From Bdellovibrio sp. ZAP7 (GTDB taxonomy: Bacteria; Bdellovibrionota; FAC87; UBA2466): 64,000 bases of DNA. Below are positions 17,041-25,846 of the stretch, one piece after another. Each line of letters begins with the position of its first letter. The first letter of the stretch is position 1. The DNA is taken from contig CAMCTJ010000009.1 in the NCBI GenBank assembly GCA_945878405.1, positions 1 through 64,000 of the forward strand. Reading direction: 5' to 3'. The notes under the pieces were generated by a model that did no database searches, was not told the origin of the DNA, and was given only the letters and a program-made list of their open reading frames with translations. Made by a program: the position numbers and the translations under genes.

Positions 17041-18077
17041 AAGAATCGTACTTAGAATCCATTCGTTCTTTAGCTATCGTTGGTGCAACCGGGCTTGTGG
17101 GAACTGAGCTCTTAGAACTGTTAAATGAAAGAAAAATTCGAATACCAGACTTAAGACTTCTTGCTTCTGCTGAATCGGCGGGTGAGACAGTTAACTTGGG
17201 CGGTGATGAGCTTCGAGTAACAGAACTGAATGCCAATTCTTTTAGAGACGTCGAGGTAGCTTTTTTCTCAGTTCCCAATGAAATAACGGAAAAATATGTA
17301 CCTCAAGCTGTAAAAGCAGGGGCATTAGTGGTTGATGATTCTTCCACCTATCGTCTTGAAAGTAATGTGCCTTTGGTAGTTCCAGAGGTAAATCCCCAGG
17401 TTTTGAGGACGTTTTTGGGACAGATTATTTCGACTCCCAATTGTACGGTTACTCCCTTAGTCATGGCGTTGAAACCACTGCTGGATGAGTTTGGTTTAAA
17501 AAGAATTGTTGTTTCTACCTATCAATCGGTCTCGGGGGCTGGGAGAGCAGCTTATGAAGAACTCTCAATTCAAACTGCAGCGCTTTTAAATGGCCAACAC
17601 CAGGAGGCAGCTGTATTTCCCCATAGAATCGCCTTTAATTGTTTGCCACAGATCGGTTCGGAATTAGCGAACGGCAATACCACTGAAGAAGAAAAGATGG
17701 TTCGAGAAACACGAAAAATTCTCGAGATTCCTTCATTAGCGATTTCTGCTATGTGCGTTCGGGTTCCCACTTTCTTCGGTCATGGAATGAGCGTTAACGT
17801 TGAGTTCACAAAAGATTTTGCAAATGAAGGTGAGATCAGGGAACTGCTGAATGCTGCCCCTGGAGTGAAGGTCTTAGATAAGCCATCTCATCAAATTTAT
17901 CCAACGTGCGTTGAGGCCTCTGGCAGTGATTACACTTTTGTCGGAAGAATCAAACGAGATCATTCTGTAAAGTCGGGACTAAACTTCTGGGTGATCACAG
18001 ACAATATCCGAAAAGGTGCAGCCCTGAATGCACTTCAGATTATCGATACGCTCTTTAAGTATCGCCGAATGAGTTAA
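17037..18077 (+). CDS. asd: Aspartate-semialdehyde dehydrogenase
   Basis: A 346-residue protein. NADP-binding motif: LAIVGATGLVGTELLELL near residue 12. The active-site Cys is in ISTPNCTVTPLVMAL, and the later SVSGAGRAAYEEL and VRVPTFFGHGMSVNVEF hold substrate-binding residues. It reduces aspartyl phosphate to the semialdehyde in the lysine, diaminopimelate, threonine and methionine pathway, thereby supplying peptidoglycan precursors. It is embedded in a run with phospholipid and tRNA modification genes. Confidence 0.95.
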   Translation: MKESYLESIRSLAIVGATGLVGTELLELLNERKIRIPDLRLLASAESAGETVNLGGDELRVTELNANSFRDVEVAFFSVPNEITEKYVPQAVKAGALVVDDSSTYRLESNVPLVVPEVNPQVLRTFLGQIISTPNCTVTPLVMALKPLLDEFGLKRIVVSTYQSVSGAGRAAYEELSIQTAALLNGQHQEAAVFPHRIAFNCLPQIGSELANGNTTEEEKMVRETRKILEIPSLAISAMCVRVPTFFGHGMSVNVEFTKDFANEGEIRELLNAAPGVKVLDKPSHQIYPTCVEASGSDYTFVGRIKRDHSVKSGLNFWVITDNIRKGAALNALQIIDTLFKYRRMS

Positions 18078-18083
18078 TGGCTG

Positions 18084-18836
18084 ATGAGTGTCGACAATAT
18101 TTTGCTAAAAATTGAATATGACGGGACTGAGTTTTCAGGATGGCAACGCCAATCCCATGATCCTTCTATCCAGGCAGCGATTGAGGATATCCTAAGCAAG
18201 TTTACTGGTAGAAAAACAGTCCTCTATGGAGCGAGTCGAACCGATGCGGGAGTGCATGCAAAGGGCCAAATGGCGAACTTTGAAGCGGAACCCAAAATGG
18301 CGCCTGAGAAATGGGCGGCTTTTCTGAATGCAGGTTTGCCAAGATCTATTCGAATTATTCAATCCCAGTTGGTTCCAGAAAGATTTCATGCTCAGAAAAT
18401 GGCCCAGTCAAAAATTTACGAATATCGATTGCTGCAAAGATCGTGTCCGAGTGCCTGGGATAGAACAGTGGGTTTTTATCCAACCAAGCTCAATTGGGAT
18501 GCTATTAGAAAAGCGATGCCTCATTTTGTTGGGGAGAAAGATTTTAAAGCATTTCAAGGAGCAAGAGCATCCGTTTTAACTACCGTGAGGACAATTTATC
18601 GCTTTGAATTATTCGAGGAGTCAGAAGGGCTCTATCGTTTTGTCATTGAAGGAAGTGGATTTCTAAAACAAATGGTGAGAGCGATTATTGGGACTTTAAT
18701 AGAAGTCGGCTCAGGAAAAAAAGCCCCTGAAGATATTCCCAGCATCATTGAAAGCTGCGATCGCCGGCAGGCAGGCTTTACCGCGGATGCAGCGGGTCTT
18801 TGTTTAGTTAAAGTTAACTACGCCTTTGTTCACTAA
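18084..18836 (+). CDS. truA: tRNA pseudouridine synthase A
   Basis: A 250-residue protein starting six bases after asd. Motifs: IEYDGTEFSGWQRQ at the N-terminus and the catalytic-Asp loop GASRTDAGVHAKGQ near residue 50. The later VIEGSGFLKQMVRAIIGTLIEVG is also typical. TruA converts uridines 38-40 in the anticodon stem-loop of many tRNAs to pseudouridine. It probably shares a transcript with asd upstream and the TonB-like gene downstream. Confidence 0.95.
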   Translation: MSVDNILLKIEYDGTEFSGWQRQSHDPSIQAAIEDILSKFTGRKTVLYGASRTDAGVHAKGQMANFEAEPKMAPEKWAAFLNAGLPRSIRIIQSQLVPERFHAQKMAQSKIYEYRLLQRSCPSAWDRTVGFYPTKLNWDAIRKAMPHFVGEKDFKAFQGARASVLTTVRTIYRFELFEESEGLYRFVIEGSGFLKQMVRAIIGTLIEVGSGKKAPEDIPSIIESCDRRQAGFTADAAGLCLVKVNYAFVH

Positions 18837-18882
18837 AAAAAATACCTGTTCCTGGGTACCTTTCGGTGGCATTCTGAAGCAG

Positions 18883-19713
18883 ATGTGGAGGCCATTGAAT
18901 AGACACTATCGCCAGCTTGGGTATTTGGCGCTGGCTTTTTTCATCCACGGATTTCTTCTCCTCATTGTTTTCCCGACAACCCACTGGATTCAACCGCTCT
19001 CAGCTCTGAAAGATCGCGCAATTGAGATCATCAGTCCGGAAGATTTAGCAAGCCTTCGAAAACCGGTCGTAAAGACTTCACAGTTAAAAGAAAAGCAGAC
19101 TTCTGAGGAAACGGCTCGTTTTTCAGGTGAGTTTGAGCAACGGGTAGAGCAGGAAACCCAAAGTCCGGTAAAAGGGCTATTTCAAGAAGGGGATATTTTA
19201 AAATCCAAGGAAAGTCCTGAATTAGAAGGAGACGGTGAAGGTAGTAAAAGCGAAGGAAAATCCCTGAAAAGTTTTCTCACTTTTGGCCAAAGCCCCAATT
19301 CACTTCCGAAAGATATTCCTTATGGCAATCAAACCGTTTTGAACACGGATAAGGTTAGGTATGCCTCCTTCATTAACCGCATTGCTGATGAGATTTATCA
19401 GCCCTGGGTAGAAGCTGCTGAGAGAGCTTTGCATGAGTATGTTCTTGGGCACAGAAAAATGGAGCCTAATATTTACATCACCCGTTTGAAAGTAACACTC
19501 AATTCAGAGGGTTCTGTAACCGGCATTCAAGTGATGGATAGCTGTGGAGTTTCCGAATTAGACGAAGCCCCTAAAAAAGCTTTCTGGGAAAGTGAACCCT
19601 TTCCAAATCCTCCCAATCAGCTTTTTGAAAATGATGGATACGTACGATTGACCTATGAATTCCAGTTTGAGTGGAAGAACTCAGGTTTTAATATTATTCC
19701 TTGGAAAATTTAA
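18883..19713 (+). CDS. TonB-like C-terminal domain protein
   Basis: From ATG 18883 the protein is 276 residues; a TTG at 18826, overlapping truA, would add 19. Neither start has a good ribosome binding site. One N-terminal membrane anchor (LGYLALAFFIHGFLLLIVF) is followed by a long charged Lys/Glu/Ser-rich linker. The C-terminal domain, YITRLKVTLNSEGSVTGIQVMDSCG and YVRLTYEFQFEW, has the TonB-C strand-helix-strand layout. Known relatives transmit proton-motive energy to outer-membrane receptors or act as AgmX/TolA-like linkers. The Pro-rich linker of classical TonB is missing, so a TolA- or GspM-like role is possible. Confidence 0.65.
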   Translation: MWRPLNRHYRQLGYLALAFFIHGFLLLIVFPTTHWIQPLSALKDRAIEIISPEDLASLRKPVVKTSQLKEKQTSEETARFSGEFEQRVEQETQSPVKGLFQEGDILKSKESPELEGDGEGSKSEGKSLKSFLTFGQSPNSLPKDIPYGNQTVLNTDKVRYASFINRIADEIYQPWVEAAERALHEYVLGHRKMEPNIYITRLKVTLNSEGSVTGIQVMDSCGVSELDEAPKKAFWESEPFPNPPNQLFENDGYVRLTYEFQFEWKNSGFNIIPWKI

Positions 19714-20119
19714 ATCCGCAGGACTTCTCTTGGAGCACGAGATTTCTGTCCTGGATATCTGCTGGCGTAATAGGAAAGAGTCTACAGATGCTGGGTCTAT
19801 CCTCGTAAACTCCACACAGATGCGTTGACTCATCCCAGTGGGGGCATTGAAACAAAAGTTTGCAACTGGCTCCACAGGAAACGCAGCCACCGCTCAATTG
19901 GTATTTCCGATGAAGAGAGCGACAAAGAGGCGGTACCAAGCTCAGGCAGGCCCTTCTGAATTTTCCCCAAATAAGTTGTCTTCCCTTCGAAGAACCGAAC
20001 CCTTCGCGCGAGAGGCAAACTTTGAAGAAAGGAGGGAAGCGTTCCATATTATAAACAGATCGTCGAAACCACCTGTGCTGCATGAGAAAATTTAGAATCG
20101 GATTATTACTATATTTCAT
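19694..20119 (-). CDS. YkgJ-family cysteine-cluster protein
   Basis: A 141-residue protein with the family's cysteine array: GCVSCGASCKLLFQCPHW, then HLCGVYEDRPSICRLFP and a final SCGFKF. Such proteins are predicted to chelate iron or zinc, but their role is not established. The N-terminal half is basic and aromatic. It is convergent with the TonB-like gene and overlaps its 3' end by 20 bases. The gene lies 12 bases downstream of the AI-2E-family transporter gene on the same strand. Confidence 0.82.
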   Translation of the reverse strand: MKYSNNPILNFLMQHRWFRRSVYNMERFPPFFKVCLSREGFGSSKGRQLIWGKFRRACLSLVPPLCRSLHRKYQLSGGCVSCGASCKLLFQCPHWDESTHLCGVYEDRPSICRLFPITPADIQDRNLVLQEKSCGFKFSKE

Positions 20120-20131
20120 GATTGTCCAAGA

Positions 20132-21193
20132 TTAGGTATCGATTAATAAGTGCTCTCGTCGTAATTCTCCAATGACAATTTTCAAAAAAGAAACAAAAAC
20201 AGCCGCGATAATCGGGCCCAAAAATATCCCTGTTGGGCCAAGAAGGTGAATGGCTCCAAATACGCTGACCAAAGCCAAAAAAGGATGCATCTGTGCATTT
20301 TCCTTCATCACCCAAGGGCGGACGACATTATCCGCCAGTGAAACCCCCAAGCCGCCCAAAAGCATAATGGTCGCCCCTACGGGATGATTTTTTCCCAAAA
20401 GATAGAAGGTGGCCCCAATCCAAATCGGGGCAGCCCCAACAAAGGGAATCATGCCGGCAATTAAAGTTAGGAGCGCAATGAAAATGGGATTAGGGAGTTG
20501 AGTAATGAAAAATAATAATCCCATCATCAGAGACTGAACGACAGCACTGGCAAAGAGTCCTAAGACGACGCCTCGACAGGATTTTTCAAATGTGTGGTAC
20601 AACTCTTCAGATTTTTCTGGTTTGAGAGGGGATAAATTAGCTAGAAATCTTAAAAATCGGCTTCCATCAGTGAGAAAAAAGAAAGTCGATAAAATAGTAA
20701 CTGCAACCGCTACTAAGAGAGCTGGCATGCTCGAAATAAAACCCCCAATGAGAGCGGATAACTTTTCAACCAAAAATGCGAGGAGAGATAAGGATTGCTC
20801 CTTCATAAATTCTCGGTTCACGGGAACCATATTTCCTACGAACGAGATCAGTTTTCGGATGAGTGGATTTTCAGCCAAATCTTCGACGGTCTGTCCATCC
20901 TTTAAGAGTTTCAATTGACTGACTAAAGCTAAAAGCCGGTAAGCTGCGGTGTAAAACAAAAGACCCACGGGCAATAGGATTCCCGCAGTGAAAAGACCCG
21001 TAACCAAAAAACTTGAAGTTTTTGGTGAAAAATATTTTCGAAAAAATAAATAAGTCGGATAGGCCAGGATAGCAGCCACGGCTCCTAGAAGAATAGGAAG
21101 AATAAAGGGAGCCATCATATACAGAAACAAAGATGTCAGAGCTAGGCCAAGCCCTAGTTGAATCAAGTTTCGCCATTTTGGGTTGGGATTCAT
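20132..21193 (-). CDS. AI-2E/PerM-family transporter
   Basis: A protein of about 353 residues starting at ATG 21193 (a GTG six bases earlier is also possible). It has about eight hydrophobic segments and a C-terminal pattern characteristic of the family: FIALLTLIAGMIPFVGAAPIW, then GVSLADNVVRPWVM and FGAIHLLGPTGIFLGPIIA. Members include TqsA and PerM, and other homologues are thought to be sodium/proton antiporters. The substrate here is unknown. It is divergent from the Wzi-like gene, with about 70 bases between. Confidence 0.87.
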   Translation of the reverse strand: MNPNPKWRNLIQLGLGLALTSLFLYMMAPFILPILLGAVAAILAYPTYLFFRKYFSPKTSSFLVTGLFTAGILLPVGLLFYTAAYRLLALVSQLKLLKDGQTVEDLAENPLIRKLISFVGNMVPVNREFMKEQSLSLLAFLVEKLSALIGGFISSMPALLVAVAVTILSTFFFLTDGSRFLRFLANLSPLKPEKSEELYHTFEKSCRGVVLGLFASAVVQSLMMGLLFFITQLPNPIFIALLTLIAGMIPFVGAAPIWIGATFYLLGKNHPVGATIMLLGGLGVSLADNVVRPWVMKENAQMHPFLALVSVFGAIHLLGPTGIFLGPIIAAVFVSFLKIVIGELRREHLLIDT

Positions 21194-21267
21194 AAACACG
21201 TAATATAACTGGATAGTGAGTACCTTGCAGCAGCTAAAAACGAGGAAGTCGGGTATTATTTCCCCTC

Positions 21268-22737
21268 ATGAAGAAGCAAATTCTTTTGCAGTGCTTCCTC
21301 TGGTTGTTTTGCCAGTGTGAAGCAAGAGCAACAATCTCGAATGATGTCCCTCCCATCCTTCCCAATGCTGGATGGGTAGATCGCATTGAGGCTTATGGAT
21401 GCTCCGCAAGGACCTTTCGAGCGTTTCAACCCCAGAGCCATGGAGACTTATTAGAAGCCCTGATGGTTTATGCCGATGCCGATTGTACGGGTCCCGAATG
21501 GCTATTATCTGAACGTGAAATTCTGGGACGTTCGTATCTTCAAAGTGAAGCGCGAGCTTTTGCACTGATAGCGAACGATAGGCCCCTGAGTTTATTAGGG
21601 CTGGCAGCTCAAGTCGATCCGTTTCAATCTATGAGAGAGGGAAGAAGGGCCTTCTCGGGTTCAAGCATCTACGGAGAACTCAATTTAAATACCCAGCTGG
21701 TTCAGGGGCAGGAATGGGGAGTGGTTGTTTCTGCAACTCCCGGTTTCGTGATGGCTCATGAGAACTCCTCTTCGATTAGTGGCGATTTTTACTTTCAGGA
21801 GGGATATCTAAAAGCGGGGTATCGACGGACCGAACTGGTTTTTGGGCGAGTCCCCGAACGGTTTGGTGAAGCCAAGAATGGAAATCTGATTTTGTCGGGG
21901 GCTCATCGTCCGATAAATATGTTGAAGCTGGCAGTGCGCCCTCATTGGATAAAACCAGTTTCCTTTTTTGGACCGGTAGCTTTTCAAACCTGGGTTGGAA
22001 ATGATGGAAGTGAAGTGGGTCGCAAAGAGGCTCGATTGTGGGCTGTTCAGTTGGGGATGAGACCATTTACATTTTTTGAATGGGGCTTTTTGAATTTGAT
22101 GCAGTTTGGAGGAACAGGATCACCCGGACTCGATTTTGGAGATTATTTTTCGATGTTAGGCGGGTCTCAAGATCCTCTTTTAAAAGAGAAACGACACCAA
22201 AGCTATGCAACTCATATGGCTTTTTGGGGGCCAAAGCAGACAGTAAAAATCTATAACCAATTGTTTTTTGGCTCTCTGGGACGTTTAGAAGAGTGGTTTT
22301 CTCGAGATGTGAGTTGGTTGATTGGAATTTGGTTTCCCAAACTGGGGAAGGGAGATGCACGTCTTGAAATTGTAAACACTCAAAATAGCGCTTATTCCGA
22401 TTCTCGCTGGACCCAAGGATGGTCGAACTCAGAATCTCCTTTGGGGCACCCCTTGGGGAATTCTGCCCAGGGGATTTATTTAGATTTTAGTCTTCCGCAG
22501 TTGGAGAATTGGAGACCTCAAATTGGATTTTCATTTGAAAGTCGCAATCGCGATAAACTCTTGAGCATGGAGAATGAAATTCGTTGGAGTTCGAGCCTGA
22601 CAGCAATCAAACGATTTCAAATCATGGATTTGAACCTACAGATAAAAGCGCAACGAATTGAAAATAGAAATTACTTAAAGCACGAGCCAGAGTTAGAAGC
22701 GGGGGCTTTTGCTTTTCTGCGGTATTCATTTTTGTAA
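21268..22737 (+). CDS. Capsule-assembly Wzi-like outer-membrane protein
   Basis: A 489-residue protein with a signal peptide (KQILLQCFLWLFCQCEARA). The periplasmic helical region is followed by many amphipathic strands, including LQRTELVFGRVPERFG-type and WGFLNLMQFGGTGSPGLDFG motifs, ending in an aromatic terminal strand (FAFLRYSFL). This is the architecture of Wzi-family barrels, which bind capsular polysaccharide at the outer membrane. Other window genes that fit are mannose-1-phosphate guanylyltransferase and a Wzt/Wzm exporter. Family assignment is by pattern memory only. Confidence 0.7.
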   Translation: MKKQILLQCFLWLFCQCEARATISNDVPPILPNAGWVDRIEAYGCSARTFRAFQPQSHGDLLEALMVYADADCTGPEWLLSEREILGRSYLQSEARAFALIANDRPLSLLGLAAQVDPFQSMREGRRAFSGSSIYGELNLNTQLVQGQEWGVVVSATPGFVMAHENSSSISGDFYFQEGYLKAGYRRTELVFGRVPERFGEAKNGNLILSGAHRPINMLKLAVRPHWIKPVSFFGPVAFQTWVGNDGSEVGRKEARLWAVQLGMRPFTFFEWGFLNLMQFGGTGSPGLDFGDYFSMLGGSQDPLLKEKRHQSYATHMAFWGPKQTVKIYNQLFFGSLGRLEEWFSRDVSWLIGIWFPKLGKGDARLEIVNTQNSAYSDSRWTQGWSNSESPLGHPLGNSAQGIYLDFSLPQLENWRPQIGFSFESRNRDKLLSMENEIRWSSSLTAIKRFQIMDLNLQIKAQRIENRNYLKHEPELEAGAFAFLRYSFL

Positions 22738-22768
22738 AAAAAAACGGCACTGGTTTCCCAGTGCCGTT
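22736..22768 (-). terminator. Intrinsic terminator downstream of rpsI
   Basis: AACGGCACTGG (22743-22753) pairs perfectly with CCAGTGCCGTT (22758-22768) across a TTTC loop. Read on the minus strand, the stem is followed by a run of T (the A-run at 22736-22744). It ends the rplM-rpsI transcript. On the plus strand the stem has no T-run. Confidence 0.88.
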
Positions 22769-22791
22769 CAGCCTTCTGATAACTGAAACTA

Positions 22792-23187
22792 TTAACGTTT
22801 CGAGAATTGGAAGCGTTTTCGAGCTCCCTTTTGTCCGTATTTCTTTCTTTCTTTCATACGAGGATCTCGAGTTAAAAGACCTTCTTTTTTCAGAACTGGG
22901 CGAAGGTTTTCGTCCAATTTGATAAGTGCACGGCTAATTCCGTGAGCTAGAGCTCCTGCTTGAGCAGCAATTCCGCCCCCGTGAACTGTTCCGTAAAGAG
23001 AAACCCCTTTTACTTTGTCAGTAAGGACTAAGGGTCTCAGAATTTGCATTCGAAGCACATCTCTTGGAAAGTATTGTTCCATCGATTGTTCGTTGATTTC
23101 GATCGAGCCGTCTCCTTTAGGAACCAAACGAACTCTTGCAATTGCAGTCTTTCGTCGGCCTGTCGCACGGATAAATTCAGTAGCCAT
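22792..23187 (-). CDS. rpsI: Ribosomal protein S9
   Basis: A 131-residue protein, normal length. Signature ends: ATGRRKTAIARVRLVP at the start, LYGTVHGGGIAAQAGALAHG in the middle, and DPRMKERKKYGQKGARKRFQFSKR at the C-terminus, whose Lys/Arg tail reaches the P-site tRNA. It is partnered with rplM, six bases upstream, as in most bacteria. Transcription ends at the terminator immediately downstream. Confidence 0.97.
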   Translation of the reverse strand: MATEFIRATGRRKTAIARVRLVPKGDGSIEINEQSMEQYFPRDVLRMQILRPLVLTDKVKGVSLYGTVHGGGIAAQAGALAHGISRALIKLDENLRPVLKKEGLLTRDPRMKERKKYGQKGARKRFQFSKR

Positions 23188-23193
23188 TCGTTG

Positions 23194-23805
23194 TTATCTC
23201 CCCTCGGTGGTGTGAGCTAAAGTCACTGGCTGCGGTTTTTGTGCAGCATGTGGGTGTTCAGCACCTGCGTAGACATGCAGTTTTGAGAACCAATGGCGAG
23301 CCATATGACCACGGCTCTTTGGCATCATTCTCCAAACTGCTTTTTCAATAATTCGATTGGGATGCGATTCCAGCATTTCTTTTGCTGTAACCGTTTTTAG
23401 CCCGCCCGGAAAATTTGTGTGATGTTGATAAACTTTTTGATCCCACTTTTTGCCAGTCATTCTGACTTTTTCAGCATTGATAACAATGACGGAATCGCCC
23501 GTATCGTTATTTGGCGTATAGTTAGGATAGTGTTTTCCCATCAATAGCACGGCTACTTGAGTCGCTAATCGACCGAGAGTCTGCCCTGAAGCATCCACCA
23601 GTTTCCACTGCTTTCCACTTTCGCCATATTTAGCAAAATAGGTCTTTGCAATGAGGGGAGCTCGTTTAGGACCAGCTCCAGGCTTTTTTGTTTTTGCCTT
23701 TGATTCCAATGGTTTATCAGAGGCTGCCTTGGCGGTACGCTTTTCAGCTGCCGGCTTTTTTGGGTTTTCTTTGTCCTGAGGACCTGTTTTCTTAGTATTT
23801 GCCAT
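23194..23805 (-). CDS. rplM: Ribosomal protein L13 with N-terminal extension
   Basis: A 203-residue protein, versus about 142-150 for typical L13. The core starts near residue 50 (TYFAKYGESGKQWKLVDASG) and continues with LGRLATQVAVLLMGKHYPNYTP, the GDSVIVINAEKV region and the C-terminal HARHWFSKLHVYAGAEHPH-like motif. The first ~50 residues are rich in Lys, Ala, Pro and Glu (KENPKKPAAEKRTAKAASDK) and look disordered. A late internal ATG is not present at the core boundary, so the extension seems real. A promoter lies about 30 bases upstream. Confidence 0.95.
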   Translation of the reverse strand: MANTKKTGPQDKENPKKPAAEKRTAKAASDKPLESKAKTKKPGAGPKRAPLIAKTYFAKYGESGKQWKLVDASGQTLGRLATQVAVLLMGKHYPNYTPNNDTGDSVIVINAEKVRMTGKKWDQKVYQHHTNFPGGLKTVTAKEMLESHPNRIIEKAVWRMMPKSRGHMARHWFSKLHVYAGAEHPHAAQKPQPVTLAHTTEGR

Positions 23806-23834
23806 AACCTACAACTCTTTCGTTGAACTGCAGA

Positions 23835-23864
23835 GGGATACTTCAGAAGCGATGGGATTGTCAA
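23835..23864 (-). promoter_or_regulatory. Promoter of rplM-rpsI
   Basis: On the minus strand TTGACA (23864-23859) is separated by 18 bases from TATCCC (23840-23835). The -35 box is perfect, the -10 box is weak. The predicted start lies about 20-25 bases before the rplM ATG. This is the only good promoter pattern in the 110-base gap. Confidence 0.5.
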
Positions 23865-23915
23865 GAAATGGGAAAGAAAAGAGGGGGGTAAGGTCCGTTA
23901 ATGGTTATTTAGCTG

Positions 23916-24338
23916 CTAATCACAGCAGTTTTTATGAATTTTAACCTCTTTGACCTTGCCCGCCTCGTCTAGGAGAAAAACCAATTGCCAAGTATCTAGC
24001 TTCTGATTCCAGCCCTCCTCAATCAAGTAGGTTGGGATGTTATGACTCCAAAAGTGACCTGAAAATTCTCCTAGGGACTCTTTAACTTGAGTAGAGGTTT
24101 TTCCAATAAACTGCTTTTTTTTGATTAAACTCACTGCCATTTTTGCTCGATTGTTTGCCTTTTCTTTTTTAAACTCCTCTGGTGAAAAATCTTTTTGGCC
24201 CCATCGATTTTCCGCTTCTGAAAGGCTCATAAAGTGTTGATTATTTAAGTATTTGGATTCTGTCGAATTCGCCGAGTTCGAAGTGAAAATTAAAATAACA
24301 ACAGAAAAAAATACCAAATGAAAAAGTTGTTTTCTCAC
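23916..24338 (-). CDS. Secreted small protein, possibly BamE/SmpA-like fold
   Basis: A 140-residue protein with a signal peptide (FHLVFFSVVILIFTSNSANS). The mature part has a basic helical stretch (EEFKKEKANNRAKMAVSLIKK) and then a module with IGKTSTQVKESLGEF and TWQLVFLLDEAGKVKEVKI, a helix-strand pattern like SmpA/OmlA domains. The GTG start overlaps the upstream gene's TGA (GTGA), so it is translationally coupled to it. The upstream gene is interrupted by an amber codon. The close coupling suggests a functional pair, perhaps effector and protective partner; this is inference only. Confidence 0.6.
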   Translation of the reverse strand: MRKQLFHLVFFSVVILIFTSNSANSTESKYLNNQHFMSLSEAENRWGQKDFSPEEFKKEKANNRAKMAVSLIKKKQFIGKTSTQVKESLGEFSGHFWSHNIPTYLIEEGWNQKLDTWQLVFLLDEAGKVKEVKIHKNCCD

Positions 24339-24967
24339 AAAGGTCCCCCTTTAGGTTTCAAAACAATCAAAGTGCCGTCTTTTAACGCAGCTAAAGCTTC
24401 GTTTTCGATTTGCTCATCTGTTAGAGTGCTATTTTTTTGTAGCTTTTCAGCCGCTAAAAGACCGGCTCTATTATTTGCGAGATCCATGGCTTTTTCAGCA
24501 TTGTCGATGCCTTGGTTGCTTTCATGGGCATCCAAAAACTTTTTGGCCATTTCTGGGCCCAACTCTTTTGCAAGTAGTCCAGCCCAAACAAAATGTCTAA
24601 AAGCATCGCTTTCATCCGACTCATCATCTCTCTTGAATCGTTTTGTGGTTGCTGATTCCGCTTTCTGTTTAGCTAAAAATGCTTTTAGCGCTTCCGCGGG
24701 ATATTTTGAAATAAGTTTTCTTTCTTCCGGGGTGAGTCCTGGATAATAGGCAACCTTTCCTAAAAGCTCAGCTACTGTAGATTTATTCTAGCAAAACTCG
24801 GGGCACCTTTGAGGACATGAGAAAGAACTAAGGTCGGTTTTAAAAACAGTACACTTTGGCAAACAATCCGAGTTTGTTTCTATTTTAGATTTATCAAACC
24901 AAGTCTGGCAGGTGTCTTTCGAAAAGGCGCTGTTTGAAAATAGGAAAAAGAGAAACAAAAGTGACAT
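24335..24967 (-). pseudogene. Secreted cysteine-rich protein with C-terminal DUF6973-like domain, interrupted by TAG
   Basis: From ATG 24967, with GAGGAG upstream, the frame encodes a signal peptide (LLFLFFLFSNSAFS) and a six-cysteine stretch ending CPQRCPEFC. It then meets TAG at 24790-24788, codon 60. The same frame continues for 150 codons with strong coding character: AYYPGLTPEERKLISKYP, then DESDAFRHFVWAGLLAKELG and EKAMDLANNRAGLLAAE. The second part resembles the DUF6973 type domain. No usable start lies just after the TAG, so the intact protein is read across it, a point mutation or rare readthrough. TAG is an ordinary stop in other genes here. Confidence 0.65.
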
Positions 24968-24977
24968 GAACTTCTCC

Positions 24978-25748
24978 TCATTGAGAAATAGTTATAAAAC
25001 TAAGTTCCGGTCGTGCTAAAAACCGAATCGGGAGTAGGGAACTGCCCAACCCCCTGCTCACGTACATTCGTGAGCCTTTTTTTTGATACCATCCCCAAAT
25101 ATATTTTCCAGATCCAGGGGGAAGCCAAATTGGTCCCCAAAAAGGTAATCGAAAGTGACCGCCATGCGTGTGCCCTGAAAAACTGAGATCACAATCATTA
25201 AAAACCTCATCAAAAAATACAGGAGAGTGGAACATACACAAGCGAAGTTTACCCTGGGTAGAGCTGGAAGGGTTTCGTTTGGGTTTTCCAGACATTTCGT
25301 CATCGTAGCCAATCAAGTCGATGTCTTTTCTAATATGTTCCGTCTGATTAACTAAAAGATGAGCGTCGGAGTCCGACCAAAAAGCCCGTTCATTCTGGAT
25401 TGGGTTCCAATTTTCCCAATTTCCCCTTACGACCCATGTACCGAGGGATGTTTTTAATGAATTAAAAAATTCTTTAACATGCGGAAGGGCCTTATTGTCA
25501 TCAAAAGAGTCACCCGTTACTAGGATCAGGTCTGGTTTCTGCTCTTTAATTTCAGTAAAAATCTTTTGTTCCAGTCGGCCAATTCTTTTTAGGTGTAAAT
25601 CGGTGAGATGGGCAATTTTTAAAGGGGACTCGATATCAAAACGTACTTTGTAGTCTGTTACTTCAAGCCACTGAGGTTCTAGAAACAAGGAATAGAAAAT
25701 TATCGAAACAATCAAGGAAACAACAATCAATTTCAACCGCTTTTTCAC
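24978..25748 (-). CDS. Membrane-anchored metallophosphoesterase (YkuE/LpxG-like)
   Basis: A 256-residue protein. One N-terminal membrane anchor (LKLIVVSLIVSIIFYSLFL) precedes a calcineurin-like fold with the metal motifs LTDLHL, VTGDSFDDN, RGNWENW, FHSPVFFDE and SGHTHGGHFRLPFWGP. Relatives include YkuE-type phosphodiesterases and LpxG, which hydrolyses UDP-2,3-diacylglucosamine. Either a lipid A or a generic phosphodiesterase role fits the membrane anchor. The next gene begins 10 bases downstream, so it probably heads the transcript with the amber-interrupted gene. Confidence 0.85.
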   Translation of the reverse strand: MKKRLKLIVVSLIVSIIFYSLFLEPQWLEVTDYKVRFDIESPLKIAHLTDLHLKRIGRLEQKIFTEIKEQKPDLILVTGDSFDDNKALPHVKEFFNSLKTSLGTWVVRGNWENWNPIQNERAFWSDSDAHLLVNQTEHIRKDIDLIGYDDEMSGKPKRNPSSSTQGKLRLCMFHSPVFFDEVFNDCDLSFSGHTHGGHFRLPFWGPIWLPPGSGKYIWGWYQKKGSRMYVSRGLGSSLLPIRFLARPELSFITISQ

Positions 25749-25846
25749 TCGCTCATGCTAACTCACGGCTTGGTTTTTAGCTAATTTTCAAAAGCAAAAC
25801 AGCTGGCCCAAAGCCTCCGATGCGTCGCGTCAGAAAAGAGGGGGGA

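Noticed and set aside
24318..24746. Plus-strand frame opposite the amber-interrupted gene
   Set aside because: The minus-strand frame has a signal peptide, cysteine spacing and a recognisable domain, whereas this frame shows serine/phenylalanine-rich antisense composition typical of a shadow.
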